The notes: generated from the sequence alone by a model not told the origin. Counted from the stretch's first letter, positions 9,209-18,177 are shown. The stretch: 64,000 bases of DNA from Bradyrhizobium sp. LTSP849 (GCF_000938255.1 NZ_JYMR01000056.1:439192-503191), one strand, 5' to 3'. Made by a program: numbers and translations.

Positions 9209-9710
9209 GGCAAGCTGTGATGCGCAAGGCTTCGATGCGCAAGGCTTGGACGCGCACGGCTTGGATGCGCATGGCTTCGCGCTGATCGAGATCCTGTGCG
9301 TGCTCGCGATCATCGGCCTGCTCGCAGCGATCATCCTGCCGGCGATCCCGCGCACGACGACGCGCGCGAAGCTGGAGAGTTACGCGGTCGAGACTGCCGC
9401 GCTGCTGAAAGCCGATCGCAATTCGGCGCTGCGCCGGCAGGTTTGGGTGGCAACCCAGGTGGATGCGGAGGCGCGCGCGATCCGTTCCGGCGTCACCGGG
9501 CGCACCATCCGCCTGCCGAATGACGTGATCGTGCAGGCGACGCTGGCCTCGCGTTGCGCCGACCGCGCCACGGGACGGTCGATCGATTTCTTTCCGTCGG
9601 GCATGTCGTGCGGCGGGGTGATCGCGCTGGCGCGGCCCGGCATGGGTTACGAGGTGCGCGTCAACTGGTTGACCGGAGGCGTCGAGATTGTCCCGCAGAA
9701 ATTGCTCTGA
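9171..9710 (+). CDS. gspH: Minor pseudopilin GspH
   Basis: A GspH-type minor pseudopilin of 179 residues. The cleavage site is HG|FALIE (Glu at +5), followed by a hydrophobic helix (ILCVLAIIGLLAAIILPAI). The leader is unusually long (about 35 residues) because it contains four tandem DA(Q/H)G(F/L) pentapeptides. The only start with a good ribosome site is GTG 9171 (AGGAAGG upstream), which overlaps the end of gspG by 38 bp. The C-terminal domain is a short beta-rich GspH fold. gspI begins before this gene ends. Confidence 0.85.
   Translation: MEQQPTLSAARAEASCDAQGFDAQGLDAHGLDAHGFALIEILCVLAIIGLLAAIILPAIPRTTTRAKLESYAVETAALLKADRNSALRRQVWVATQVDAEARAIRSGVTGRTIRLPNDVIVQATLASRCADRATGRSIDFFPSGMSCGGVIALARPGMGYEVRVNWLTGGVEIVPQKLL
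9219..9278 (+). repeat. Four 15-nt tandem repeats in the gspH leader
   Basis: Four consecutive copies of a 15-nt unit of the form GAyGCGCAnGGCTTs encode DAQGF, DAQGL, DAHGL and DAHGF. The last Gly-Phe is the prepilin peptidase cleavage site itself, so each copy repeats a G-F or G-L pair. Confidence 0.9.
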
Positions 9711-10098
9711 CGGCGCCGCCGGTTTCACCCTCATCGAGACGCTGGTCGCGCTTGCGATCATTGCCATCGTGCTCGGAACCATTGGCTCGGTCATCGCCAC
9801 CACCGCGAAGGGCACGCGTTCGATCGACCAGCGCCTGGCGCTGGCCGGCACGGCCGAGACGCTGCTTGCGGACCTGCCGGCGCGGGCGGTGCTGAAGCCT
9901 GGCCGGCAGAGCGGCGAGCTGGCCGGCAGCCGCTGGCGCGTCGACGTCGCGCCGATGAATGTGGCGGGCGGCAATCCCGCCACCGATCGCTTCGTGCCAC
10001 TGGCGGTCAATCTGCGCCTCCAGCGCGCCGACGGCAGCGCGATCCAGGTCACGACGGTGAAGCTGGTGCCAAGCCTCGCATCAAGGCCCGCGCAATGA
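9688..10098 (+). CDS. gspI: Minor pseudopilin GspI
   Basis: A 136-residue minor pseudopilin with leader MSRRNCSDGAAG followed by FTLIETLVALAIIAIV, giving the G|FTLIE site with Glu at +5. It forms the pseudopilus tip with GspJ and GspK in known systems. It starts with TTG 9688, preceded by GGAGG at 9675-9679, and overlaps gspH by 23 bp. The stop overlaps the gspJ start (ATGA), which suggests translational coupling. Confidence 0.9.
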   Translation: MSRRNCSDGAAGFTLIETLVALAIIAIVLGTIGSVIATTAKGTRSIDQRLALAGTAETLLADLPARAVLKPGRQSGELAGSRWRVDVAPMNVAGGNPATDRFVPLAVNLRLQRADGSAIQVTTVKLVPSLASRPAQ

Positions 10099-10799
10099 AA
10101 CGCCTGCACCGCGCGCTCGCCTCAGAGGCGGGCTTCACCTTGCTCGAAGTGCTGCTGGCCACGCTGTTGATGACGGTGATCCTGGCCGCGCTCGCGACCG
10201 TGACGGCGCAGTGGCTGCCGAACTGGAATCGCGGTATCGCCCGTGTGCAGCGGGCCGAACGTCTCGCCACCGGTCTTGACCGCATCGTCGCCGACCTGTC
10301 GGTCGCCGAGCAGACGACGTTGAACGGCGACGCCAAGGCACCGTTGTTCGACGGCGCCGAATTGTCGGTGACCTTCCTGCGCTCGGCGCTCGGTCCGAGC
10401 GCGCGTCCTGGGCTCGAATTCATCCGCTTGATCGAGAAGGCCGACGCGCAAGGGCTGGCGCTGGTGCGCGAGCGCGCGCCGTTTCAGACCATGCCGACGG
10501 ACGGGCAGATCCGCTTCGTCGATCAGGTGGTGCTGATCCGCGCGCCGTTCCGCGTGAGCTTCGCCTATGCCGGACCGGACAGGCAGTGGCAGCCGACCTG
10601 GCGCGGCCAGGCGCAACTGCCGGACCGCATTCGCATCACGGTGCGTGACGCCGGCACGGGCCAGGTGCTGGCGGTGTCGGCGGCGGCGATCCCTCACATC
10701 ACCGCGCCGCCCGAATGCGCGCGGGCCAAGAATCCGACGACCTGCGTGACGGCGGGTACAAGGCCGCAACAGGCGCAGAAAGAGGAGCAGCAGCTTTGA
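10095..10799 (+). CDS. gspJ: Minor pseudopilin GspJ
   Basis: A 234-residue minor pseudopilin. The leader MKRLHRALASEAG precedes FTLLEVLLATLLMTVILAAL, a standard prepilin motif with Glu at +5. The mid-region contains a GspJ-like beta domain. The C-terminus is extended by a Cys-containing, polar tail (PPECARAKNPTTCVTAG and a Gln/Glu-rich end). The ATG at 10095 overlaps the gspI stop by 4 nt; the gspK start overlaps its own stop. Confidence 0.9.
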   Translation: MKRLHRALASEAGFTLLEVLLATLLMTVILAALATVTAQWLPNWNRGIARVQRAERLATGLDRIVADLSVAEQTTLNGDAKAPLFDGAELSVTFLRSALGPSARPGLEFIRLIEKADAQGLALVRERAPFQTMPTDGQIRFVDQVVLIRAPFRVSFAYAGPDRQWQPTWRGQAQLPDRIRITVRDAGTGQVLAVSAAAIPHITAPPECARAKNPTTCVTAGTRPQQAQKEEQQL

Positions 10800-11764
10800 G
10801 CCGCGCGCGGCACGACCATGCGGCGCTTCGCCAGGGAAAATTTGGCGGAACACTTGGGGGAACACTTGGCCAGGGAAAACTTGGCGATGGCCGCGGCTTC
10901 ATCGTCGTCGTCGTGCTCTGGATGCTGGCTGCGCTGGCTGCGCTCGCGCTGATCTATCTGAGCTATGTCACCAACACCGCGGTCACGGTCGCCGTCAACA
11001 CCGACCGGTTGCAGGCCGATGCACTGATGAATGCCGGCCTCGAGCTCGCCGCCTACCGGCTCACCGCGCAGGACGAGGCGACGCGCCCGACCAGCGGCAC
11101 CTTCAACGTCCGCGTCGGCGCGGGCCGGGTAGCCGTGACGTTCCGCTCGGAGGCCGCGCGCATCGATCTCAACATGGCGCCGAAGGCCATGCTCGCAGGC
11201 CTGATGACGACGCTCGGCGTCTCCGCGATGGATGCACCGGTCTATGCCGACCGGATCATGGCGTGGCGATCGTCGACGGAGCCCGGCCAGGACAATCCGG
11301 AGGATTCCTACTACCGCACGCTCGGCGCGCCCTATCTGCCGCGCCATGCGCCGTTTCCACACAGCGACGAGCTCTGGCTCGTACGCGGCATTCCGTCTGC
11401 CGTAATCGAGCGCGTGCTGCCCTTCGTCACCGTGTTCAGCAACATGCGGACGGTGAACCTGGTGGACGCCGCGCCGCAGGTGGTGGCGGCGCTGCCCGGC
11501 ATGACGCCGGAGACGCTGCAACAGGTGCTGCGCGATCGCGCCGATCCCAACGTCAATCCGCAATCCCTGGTCGGGCTTGCCGGCAGCGCCGGTGCGACGA
11601 TCGAGGGCTCGAAGGCCTACCGGCTGACGGTCGCCGTCGAAGCACCGTCGCACCGGCAGAGCTCGGCCGAGATCGTCATCCTGCTTCTCGAAAGCGGCGA
11701 TGAGCCCTATCGTGTATTGTCGTGGCACAACGCCTTCGATGGCTCCGCCGGAAAGCCTCTGTGA
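10796..11764 (+). CDS. gspK: Minor pseudopilin GspK
   Basis: GspK caps the pseudopilus tip and is the largest minor pseudopilin; here 322 residues. The membrane-entry motif is GRG|FIVVVVLWMLAALAAL. As usual for GspK, there is no Glu at +5. The soluble part includes two helix-hairpin-helix-like alpha domains (for example NLVDAAPQVVAALPGMTPE). I chose TTG 10796, with GAGGAG about 8 nt upstream; it overlaps the gspJ stop. The leader is long (about 37 residues) and Gly-rich because of direct DNA repeats. Confidence 0.9.
   Translation: MSRARHDHAALRQGKFGGTLGGTLGQGKLGDGRGFIVVVVLWMLAALAALALIYLSYVTNTAVTVAVNTDRLQADALMNAGLELAAYRLTAQDEATRPTSGTFNVRVGAGRVAVTFRSEAARIDLNMAPKAMLAGLMTTLGVSAMDAPVYADRIMAWRSSTEPGQDNPEDSYYRTLGAPYLPRHAPFPHSDELWLVRGIPSAVIERVLPFVTVFSNMRTVNLVDAAPQVVAALPGMTPETLQQVLRDRADPNVNPQSLVGLAGSAGATIEGSKAYRLTVAVEAPSHRQSSAEIVILLLESGDEPYRVLSWHNAFDGSAGKPL
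10830..10885 (+). repeat. Nested direct repeats in the gspK leader
   Basis: GCCAGGGAAAAyTTGGC occurs at 10830-10846 and 10869-10885. Between them, GGAACACTTGG occurs at 10847-10857 and 10859-10869 (12-nt spacing). The segment encodes a Gly/Lys/Leu-rich leader (GKFGGTLGGTLGQGKLG) and keeps the frame. Confidence 0.9.
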
Positions 11765-11765
11765 G

Positions 11766-12803
11766 ATGAGCTCGCTCAGTTCCATTCGCACCATTCTCGA
11801 TGCCTGGACCGGCACGGTGGCCGGTGCCATCGTCACCGGACTGGAGCGGATGGTGGCGCCGCGCCTGGTGCGGCTGGTCGAGGACGAGAAAGGCACGTTC
11901 GCGCTGGAAGCTGCGAAGCCGGAGAACAGCCTCAAGGAGATCGCGTTCGGGGACGGCAAGTTTGCGGCTGCCAATCTCGCGCAGATCGTCCGCGGCAGCC
12001 GCGTCGAGATCGTGCTGCGGCCTTCGCGTTTCCTGTTCCGCCCGCTGGAGCTGCCGGCGCGTGCGGCCGATTTCCTCGACGGCATCGTGCGGGCGCAGAT
12101 CGACCGGCTGACGCCGTGGAGTGCCGGTGACGCCGTGTTCGGTTGCAGCGCGCCGGTCGCGCAGGGCAGCGAGAGCCTCACCACGCTGATCGCGGCCGCG
12201 CCGCGCAGGTTGGTGATCGGCTATGTCGAGGCCGTGTCCGGCTATCATCCGTCCGCGATTGCGATCGTGACGGAGGCGGCCGAGGGCGGGCGCATCAAGG
12301 TGTTCGAGCAGAAGTCGCGCGGCGCGATCGACCCGGTGCGGCTGAGCCGAACGCTGCAAGCGGTGCTGGCCGTTGCCGCCGTCACGGCGGTTGTCGGGTC
12401 GATTGCCGCCGGTTATCTGGCCGACAGTTTGAGTACGCAGGAGAACGAGCTCCAGCAGCAGATCACCCAGCGCCGCGCCGCGATCCGCGGCATCGACGGC
12501 GGCGAGCGCTCGCCGTTGGCGCTGCTGGAGCGGCGCAAATACGAGACGCCGGCGAGCGTGATCGTGCTGGAATCGCTGAGCCGTCTTCTGCCGGACCACA
12601 CTTACGTCACCGAGATGCATCTGGCCGGCAACAAGGTCCAGATCTCCGGCATCACCCGCGATGCGCCCTCGCTGATCCCGTTGATCGAGCAGTCGCAGCA
12701 TTTCACCCGCGCGACCTTTTACGCCCCGACGACGCGCAGCTCCACCGATCCCGGCGAGCGCTTCCACATCGAGGCGCAGATCGAACCGAGGAATGCGCCA
12801 TGA
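11766..12803 (+). CDS. gspL: Type II secretion system protein GspL (PilM/PilN-like)
   Basis: Bitopic inner-membrane protein of 345 residues. The cytoplasmic part (about 1-205) resembles the actin-like PilM/GspL fold that binds GspE. One membrane segment follows (about 200-220, AVLAVAAVTAVVGSIAAGYL). The periplasmic part is PilN-like with a coiled-coil stretch (STQENELQQQITQRRAAI) and a ferredoxin-like end. ATG 11766 is 1 bp after the gspK stop; in-frame ATGs at 11700 and 11739 lie inside gspK and are less likely. It ends in an ATGA overlap with gspM. Confidence 0.85.
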   Translation: MSSLSSIRTILDAWTGTVAGAIVTGLERMVAPRLVRLVEDEKGTFALEAAKPENSLKEIAFGDGKFAAANLAQIVRGSRVEIVLRPSRFLFRPLELPARAADFLDGIVRAQIDRLTPWSAGDAVFGCSAPVAQGSESLTTLIAAAPRRLVIGYVEAVSGYHPSAIAIVTEAAEGGRIKVFEQKSRGAIDPVRLSRTLQAVLAVAAVTAVVGSIAAGYLADSLSTQENELQQQITQRRAAIRGIDGGERSPLALLERRKYETPASVIVLESLSRLLPDHTYVTEMHLAGNKVQISGITRDAPSLIPLIEQSQHFTRATFYAPTTRSSTDPGERFHIEAQIEPRNAP

Positions 12804-13393
12804 GCAACATCATGAGCAGCGCAGGAATCGGAAGCGGAAATGCCGTTGTGCGGACGCTGACCGGCTCGCGGCCGATCGCGGTCACGCTCTATCTCGCGGT
12901 GACAGGCGGGCTGCTGCTGATGGCGGGCCTGTCGATCGCCGACGTCTTCGCCCACCGCCAGGCCCTGGCGCAGACCTCCGACCTGCTCGACCAGTTGCGC
13001 GGCCGCAAGGGCGCCGCCAAGAATGCCGCGGCCGCATTGGCCGAGCATCCCGGGACGCCGTTCCTGGAAGGGCCGACCGTGACGGTTGCCGGTGCCAATC
13101 TGTTGCAACGGGTTGCGGCTGCGGTCAGCAATGTCGGCGGCTCGGTGCAGTCCTCGCAGGTCGACGTCTCCGGTGCGCAGACCAAGGACGGCTTCGTCGG
13201 CCTCGTCGTGAGCTGCGAGCTGGAGCAGCCCGCGCTCCAGAAGGTGCTCTACGATCTCGAGGCCGGCATGCCGTTCCTGTTCATCGATCAGCTCGACGTC
13301 CAGGTGCCGCAGGCCACTGCGCTCGGCGACGCTGCCACCGGCCGCGTCAGGGTGATTTTGGGCGTTTCCGGCCAGTGGCAGGCGGGGAAATAG
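12800..13393 (+). CDS. gspM: Type II secretion system protein GspM
   Basis: A 197-residue bitopic protein. One N-terminal membrane helix (about 30-50, TLYLAVTGGLLLMAGLSIAD) is followed by a short coiled coil and a periplasmic ferredoxin-like domain of the GspM family. In known T2SSs it partners GspL. It is the last gene of the gspE-M operon, in ATGA overlap with gspL. Its assignment relies on position and topology as well as sequence, since GspM proteins diverge strongly. Confidence 0.8.
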   Translation: MSNIMSSAGIGSGNAVVRTLTGSRPIAVTLYLAVTGGLLLMAGLSIADVFAHRQALAQTSDLLDQLRGRKGAAKNAAAALAEHPGTPFLEGPTVTVAGANLLQRVAAAVSNVGGSVQSSQVDVSGAQTKDGFVGLVVSCELEQPALQKVLYDLEAGMPFLFIDQLDVQVPQATALGDAATGRVRVILGVSGQWQAGK

Positions 13394-13411
13394 GAGCGCG
13401 TCGCGGCGCTC
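13394..13411. terminator. Hairpin between convergent gspM and autotransporter genes
   Basis: GAGCGC (13394-13399) pairs with GCGCTC (13406-13411) around a 6-nt loop. It starts directly after the gspM stop and reaches into the autotransporter stop codon (13410-13412). It may serve both converging transcripts. There is no clear T-tract, so it is a candidate only. Confidence 0.35.
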
Positions 13412-16400
13412 ACCAGCTGTACTTGAACACGCCCTTGCCGGAATAGCTGGTGACGTTGCCGGAGAACTCGCCGTCGAAGGTGCCGGCGATCGAGAAGCCG
13501 CTCAGCCATTTCATCTCGGCGCTGGCGCCGACCAGCGCGGAGTCGGCATCGACCTTGGCGCCGTTCACGACGAAGCTGGTGCCCGGCAGGGTCTGGAACA
13601 TTGCGGTGACGGCGCGGTTCGGATCGTAGTCATGCGCCCAGGCGGCACGGCCGCGCAGGGTCAGCACGCCGTTCTGCATTGCGTAGGATTTGTCCGTGCG
13701 CAGGCCGAGCTCGGAGCGGGTGTCGGTCACCGATTGCGCGGCATAATTCAGCGCGAACAGGCCGCCGCCATTGAGGCTGACTTCGGAATAGTTGGGCAGG
13801 TTGAAGTTCGTGACCTGCGCCGCCGCGTAAGGGGTGATGCCGACCATCGGCGTCGTGAAGCGATAGCCGCCCTCGAAGCGCGCCGAGAAGGTGTCGGCCT
13901 TGTAGCGGCCCTGGAGCTGGTCGGCGCCGGCAAGCGCCACGGTGCGGTTGGTGGTGACGTCGTGCCAGCCATAGGCGAGCGCGGCCGAGATGTAGGCCGG
14001 TCCGAAATTGTGCCGGCCGTAGACACCGGCCTGGAACAAATCGGCCGAGCCCGCGCCCATGGCGTTGGCGAGCGAATAGTTCAGGCCGCCGCCGCCGAGC
14101 GCAAAGCCGACCAGGGTATCCAGCGAGATCCTGTAGTCGGCGCCGGCCGCGCCGCCCCAGACCCGCGCAGTCAAATCCTGCGAGCCGACCGCGGCATTGC
14201 CGCCGACCTGCGCCGAGCCGCCATAGCCGGCCGACCAGACGCTCCACCGGCTGCTCGGCTGCGACGACAGCAGCGGCGCCTTGGTCGCCATCGCATAGGC
14301 CTCGCGCTCGCGCGGCGTGGCGGGGCGCATCGGGGCGGTGTAGGCCGATGCGTCATCGCTCTCGGCGAATTGCGCGACGTGGCCCGCCTTGGCGAAGCCG
14401 CCGCTGCGGCCCGCGACCGTCGGATCGAGCATCAAATTGAGGAACTGGCCGTCGGCGTTGATCGCGGACTGGATGATGCCGGTGCCGAACTCGCCCGAGG
14501 CGGTGGTCAGCCCCGCCGGCGTCAGCGCGGCGAAGGCGGCAGGAATGCCGCCGGTCGTGTTGAAGAAATTCGTCAGCGTGTTGGCGACGTTCTGCTGGTT
14601 GATGGTGAGGCCGCCGCCGGTGGGCGTGAAATTGACACCGATGTTGAGGAAGACGTTGTTGGGGTCGTAGCTCAACGTCGCGTTGATGGTCGGCATGTTG
14701 GAGACGACGGCCGCATTGAAGGCGGTGCCGCCGAAGCCGGTGATCGCGGACAGGATCTTGTACTGCTTCTGGACCGTGCCCGAGATGAAGTTCGCACTCA
14801 CCGTCGCGTTGCCGAGGTTGGCTGCGCCAAGGACGTTGGTAAGGCTGGCGCTGGTGGAGGAGACCTGCACGAGATAGGTCGAGGCCGAAGTGAAGCTGAG
14901 GGGGCCGTTCACCGTCAGCGGTCCGAACGGGTTCGCCGTGCTGCCCGGCGCAAGCGTACCGCCGTTCACCGCGACGCTGCCGACCGTGCCGGAGCCTGCA
15001 AGCGTGCCGCCGGCATTGACGGTGCTTGCGCTGACAATGGAGCCATCCACCTCCAGCCTGCCGCCGTTCACGGTGGTGGCGCCGGTATAGGTGTTGGCGC
15101 CGGAGAGGATTTCCGTTCCGCCAGCCATCGTGAGGCCACCGCCGGCGCCGCCGTCGTCGATGACGCCCGCGAAGGTGCTGTTGCCGTTGGTGATCGTCAG
15201 CGTGTTGACACCGAGATTGACGTTACCCGCGCCCGACAGCGACTTGATCGAGGTGCCGCCGTTGGTCAGTCCCGAAATATCGAAGAAGCCGTTGGCGATG
15301 ACGCTGCTGGAGGTCGCGATGCTGCCGTTCGTGCCGCCGAAGTTAGTGAGATCAAGCTCACCGCCCGCGGCGATCGTCGTTGTGCCGGCGTAGGTATTGG
15401 TGCCGAAGAGCTGCTGCGTAGCCCCATTCGCGATCAGGATACTGCCGCCGGCGCCGCCGCCAATGCCGCCGTCCTGAATCACGCCACCGAAGAGGCCGCC
15501 GTTGGTGATGGTTAGCGTCTTCGATCCGAGCGCCACGACTCCAAAACTGAGCAAATCAGAAAGGCCGCCGACCGAGGCGCCCACATTCGTTTGCGAAATA
15601 TCCAGCGTTGCAACTCCGAAGCCGGGCACGAATGAGACAAATAGCGAATTTGCGATCGAGCCGTTGCCCTTTAGCGCAAGCGTGGCGCCGCCCTGGATCT
15701 GGGTGGGATCGGTATAGGTGTTGGTGCCAGATAGTGTCAGAGTTCCGCCAATAACTTCGATCCCGCCGGCACCCTGTATCGAACCTGCGAACTCGGTCGA
15801 ACCATTGGTGATGTCGAGCCTGTTGATGCCGAGTTGCACGATGCCGCTCGAGCTGCCGGCCAGCGTCGTGATGAATGAATCCAACGGCGTCAAACCGGAA
15901 ATGTCCAACGTTCCATTCACCGTTACGACGCTGGACGAGGAGAGGCTGCCGAACCCGGACAGCGCCAGCGTTCCCGCCGAGACCGTCGTCGCGCCTGTAT
16001 ACGTGTTGGTGCCGGTCAGCGTCAGCGTGCCGGTGCCGACCTTGGTCAGCCCGCCGCCGGTGCCGGAGATCACGCCATCGACCTGGGTCGAGGTGTTGAG
16101 GCTGCCGGTGGTCAGCGTGTTGGCGCCGAGAACGTAATTGCCAGCGCCTGCGATCGAGCCCGCGGTCGTGCCGCCGTTGGTCAGGCCGGAAATATCGACG
16201 GTGCCGCCGGCATTGGTGACGAAGACTGCGCTGCCGCCGGTGCTGGTGCCGGTGAAGCTGGTGGTGCCGCCATTGGTGGTCGTGATGGTGGAGTTGCCGG
16301 CGGTTGCGGAGCCGTTGAAGATCAGCGTCCCGGCGTTGGAAATCGACGCGGCGGACGCCGAAGTCGTGCTGGTGAAGCTCAGGAATCCCGCCGCATTGTT

Positions 16401-17009
16401 TGTGATGCTGGCGCTACCAGCCGAGCTCGTCTCGTTGAAGTTGAGCGTGGCGTTGTTGGTGATGGCAGCGCTTGCCGCGCTGCTGCTGCCGTTGAACTCG
16501 ACATCGCCGCCATTGGTGATGATGGCCGTACCCGCGGTGCTGGTGTCGCCGAAAGTCATCGAGCCGCCGACGACATTGTACGTGACAGCCTTGGTACCTC
16601 CGCTCGCGGTGCTCGAATTCTGGAAAATCATGCTGGCCCCGACGGTAAACGTCTGGGTATTGGTCGAATTGTTCGAGATGCCGGCACCGTGGACGAGGAA
16701 GATGTCGTTGGTGGTGATCGTATAGGCTTGGGCGTTCGGAGCGGCAGTGAAGATCACGCTGCCGAGATCGACGACGCCGCTGCTGGTGACGCTGTTCAGG
16801 CCAGTGTTGGTGAAGGTGGCAGTGCCGTCCGGCACGCTCGGATTCGAGGTCCAATTGGTGCCATCCGTCCACTCGTTGGAAGAGGCGCCGGTCCAGGTGC
16901 CGTCGACGGCGTGCGCGGCGACGACGCCGAGCGCCGTGGTCGCGAGCAGGGTGGCCAGCGAATGGCGGACGACGGAGCGTAGCCTGCATCCGATCGTTTC
17001 ACGCGCCAT
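13410..17009 (-). CDS. Autotransporter (type Va) with PATR-type repeat passenger
   Basis: A large outer-membrane protein of about 1199 residues. The signal peptide is MARETIGCRL...TTALGVVAAHA. The passenger (about 35-900) is a long beta-helix with Thr/Gly/Asn-rich repeats, including several copies of the passenger-associated transport repeat GTGTLTLTGTNTYTGATTV. The last 280 or so residues are an autotransporter beta-barrel ending in FKYSW, with the required aromatic terminus. No protease or lipase motif is visible in the passenger, so an adhesin-like role is the default guess. ATG 17024 is an alternative start 15 bp upstream. It lies inside the T2SS locus on the opposite strand. Confidence 0.9.
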   Translation of the reverse strand: MARETIGCRLRSVVRHSLATLLATTALGVVAAHAVDGTWTGASSNEWTDGTNWTSNPSVPDGTATFTNTGLNSVTSSGVVDLGSVIFTAAPNAQAYTITTNDIFLVHGAGISNNSTNTQTFTVGASMIFQNSSTASGGTKAVTYNVVGGSMTFGDTSTAGTAIITNGGDVEFNGSSSAASAAITNNATLNFNETSSAGSASITNNAAGFLSFTSTTSASAASISNAGTLIFNGSATAGNSTITTTNGGTTSFTGTSTGGSAVFVTNAGGTVDISGLTNGGTTAGSIAGAGNYVLGANTLTTGSLNTSTQVDGVISGTGGGLTKVGTGTLTLTGTNTYTGATTVSAGTLALSGFGSLSSSSVVTVNGTLDISGLTPLDSFITTLAGSSSGIVQLGINRLDITNGSTEFAGSIQGAGGIEVIGGTLTLSGTNTYTDPTQIQGGATLALKGNGSIANSLFVSFVPGFGVATLDISQTNVGASVGGLSDLLSFGVVALGSKTLTITNGGLFGGVIQDGGIGGGAGGSILIANGATQQLFGTNTYAGTTTIAAGGELDLTNFGGTNGSIATSSSVIANGFFDISGLTNGGTSIKSLSGAGNVNLGVNTLTITNGNSTFAGVIDDGGAGGGLTMAGGTEILSGANTYTGATTVNGGRLEVDGSIVSASTVNAGGTLAGSGTVGSVAVNGGTLAPGSTANPFGPLTVNGPLSFTSASTYLVQVSSTSASLTNVLGAANLGNATVSANFISGTVQKQYKILSAITGFGGTAFNAAVVSNMPTINATLSYDPNNVFLNIGVNFTPTGGGLTINQQNVANTLTNFFNTTGGIPAAFAALTPAGLTTASGEFGTGIIQSAINADGQFLNLMLDPTVAGRSGGFAKAGHVAQFAESDDASAYTAPMRPATPREREAYAMATKAPLLSSQPSSRWSVWSAGYGGSAQVGGNAAVGSQDLTARVWGGAAGADYRISLDTLVGFALGGGGLNYSLANAMGAGSADLFQAGVYGRHNFGPAYISAALAYGWHDVTTNRTVALAGADQLQGRYKADTFSARFEGGYRFTTPMVGITPYAAAQVTNFNLPNYSEVSLNGGGLFALNYAAQSVTDTRSELGLRTDKSYAMQNGVLTLRGRAAWAHDYDPNRAVTAMFQTLPGTSFVVNGAKVDADSALVGASAEMKWLSGFSIAGTFDGEFSGNVTSYSGKGVFKYSW

Positions 17010-17300
17010 TGTCGGTCCAGCCATCGGATTTTCTCAAATCGCTCCGCGTCATGATCCCACGGCGTCGCGACGACCCGCAATGAACGGACGTCCATTTGCG
17101 CAGGGTTCCTGCCTGTTTCCTTTGCAATTTCATTGATCGTGGCCATTGGGCAACATTTTTATGCGTTGCAACATGTGGGACAAAAAGGGCGGGGTCTGAG
17201 CAGATCCGGTGCGGGTTGAAGGCGAGGCGCATCAGGCCTAGTTTGCTGCGAAAGGCTTGGCCCGCGCGCTGGCGCGGCCGCCGGTCGCAGGGGAATTTTG
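17010..17300. promoter_or_regulatory. Divergent autotransporter/GspC-like intergenic region
   Basis: About 290 bp with no convincing gene. It must hold promoters for two divergent genes. The part around 17125-17185 is locally A/T-richer and contains a small inverted repeat (gcaac at 17150-17154 and gttgc at 17165-17169). No specific regulator site could be assigned. Confidence 0.3.
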
Positions 17301-17999
17301 ATGTCCGGGTGGCTGAGACCGACGGGGTTGACTGTGCTGTGCGCGGTTCTCGGCATTGCCGAAACCGTGGCCGCCACATCGTCACGCATGGACATCCTGT
17401 CCGACGATGCCGCCAGCGGTCCCGCAGAGAGCGTCGATGTCGGCGCAGTGAGGCCGATTGCCCGACCCGCGCAGGCTGCGAGCAAGCCGGCTCCCCGTGG
17501 CAATCCGTTGTGGTCGGTGCCGCTGTCGGCGCTGACCGTGACCCAGGAGCGCCCGATCTTCTCGGCTATGCGCCGACCACCGCCGCGCGCGGTTGCCGCG
17601 TCCCCGGTCGAAGAGGCCAACGTAGCGCCGCCGAAGCCGGTCGACGCGCCGCCGCCGCTGTTGCTGGTCGGGGCCGTGGTGGGCGAGGGCGATGCGATCG
17701 CGATCCTCGTCAACCGCACCGATCAGAAGGTGGTCCGCCTGCGGCAAGGTGAATCGCTGGGCGGCTGGTCGCTGACCTCGGTCCAACCGCGCGAGGTGAC
17801 GCTCAAGCAAGGCGATCGCAGCGAGGTGCTGGCGCTTCAGCGGTCGGACGGAACGACTGCGCCTGCCGGCCCGCCCGCAGTCGCGACTGCGCCTGCGGAT
17901 GCCGACGGCAAGCTGACGATGCCGACCACAGCCAATACGTCATTTGCGCCCTTCGTGCCGCGATCGGTGCCGAAGAACGGCGAGTCGGACGGGCTCTGA
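17301..17999 (+). CDS. GspC-like (GspC/GspN) T2SS protein
   Basis: A 232-residue protein with an N-terminal hydrophobic segment (GLTVLCAVLGIAETVAA), a Pro/Ala-rich linker and a conserved stretch LTVTQERPIFSAMRRPPP. The last part has the homology-region fold of GspC (LLLVGAVVGEGDAIAILVN ... VRLRQGESLGGWSL). GspC links the inner-membrane platform to the secretin. No other GspC is present in the locus, so this is the likely candidate, but some annotation schemes would call it GspN. ATG 17301 follows a CAGGGGAA ribosome site. It is separated from the gspE-M operon by the autotransporter gene. Confidence 0.7.
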   Translation: MSGWLRPTGLTVLCAVLGIAETVAATSSRMDILSDDAASGPAESVDVGAVRPIARPAQAASKPAPRGNPLWSVPLSALTVTQERPIFSAMRRPPPRAVAASPVEEANVAPPKPVDAPPPLLLVGAVVGEGDAIAILVNRTDQKVVRLRQGESLGGWSLTSVQPREVTLKQGDRSEVLALQRSDGTTAPAGPPAVATAPADADGKLTMPTTANTSFAPFVPRSVPKNGESDGL

Positions 18000-18177
18000 G
18001 CGCCGAACCAGGTCGCGCGAAGGGGATGAATTCGGACGCCATTGCCTAAGCTGTCCAACGGCCTTAAGACGCGGCTTCAACGCCCCAATCCGATGGCGCC
18101 AGACGGGCGGCCTTCATTGCGGGATTCGATCGCCGATCGGGCGCGCCGGGCCGATCGCTCGCCGGGAAGGATGCGGC

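Noticed and set aside
10694..12184. A 496-residue minus-strand frame across gspJ, gspK and gspL
   Set aside because: It runs opposite to three confident genes and contains no domain; composition is that of a shadow frame.
13632..15515. A 627-residue plus-strand frame inside the autotransporter
   Set aside because: The autotransporter has a signal peptide, repeats and a beta-barrel on the minus strand. The plus frame has none of these.
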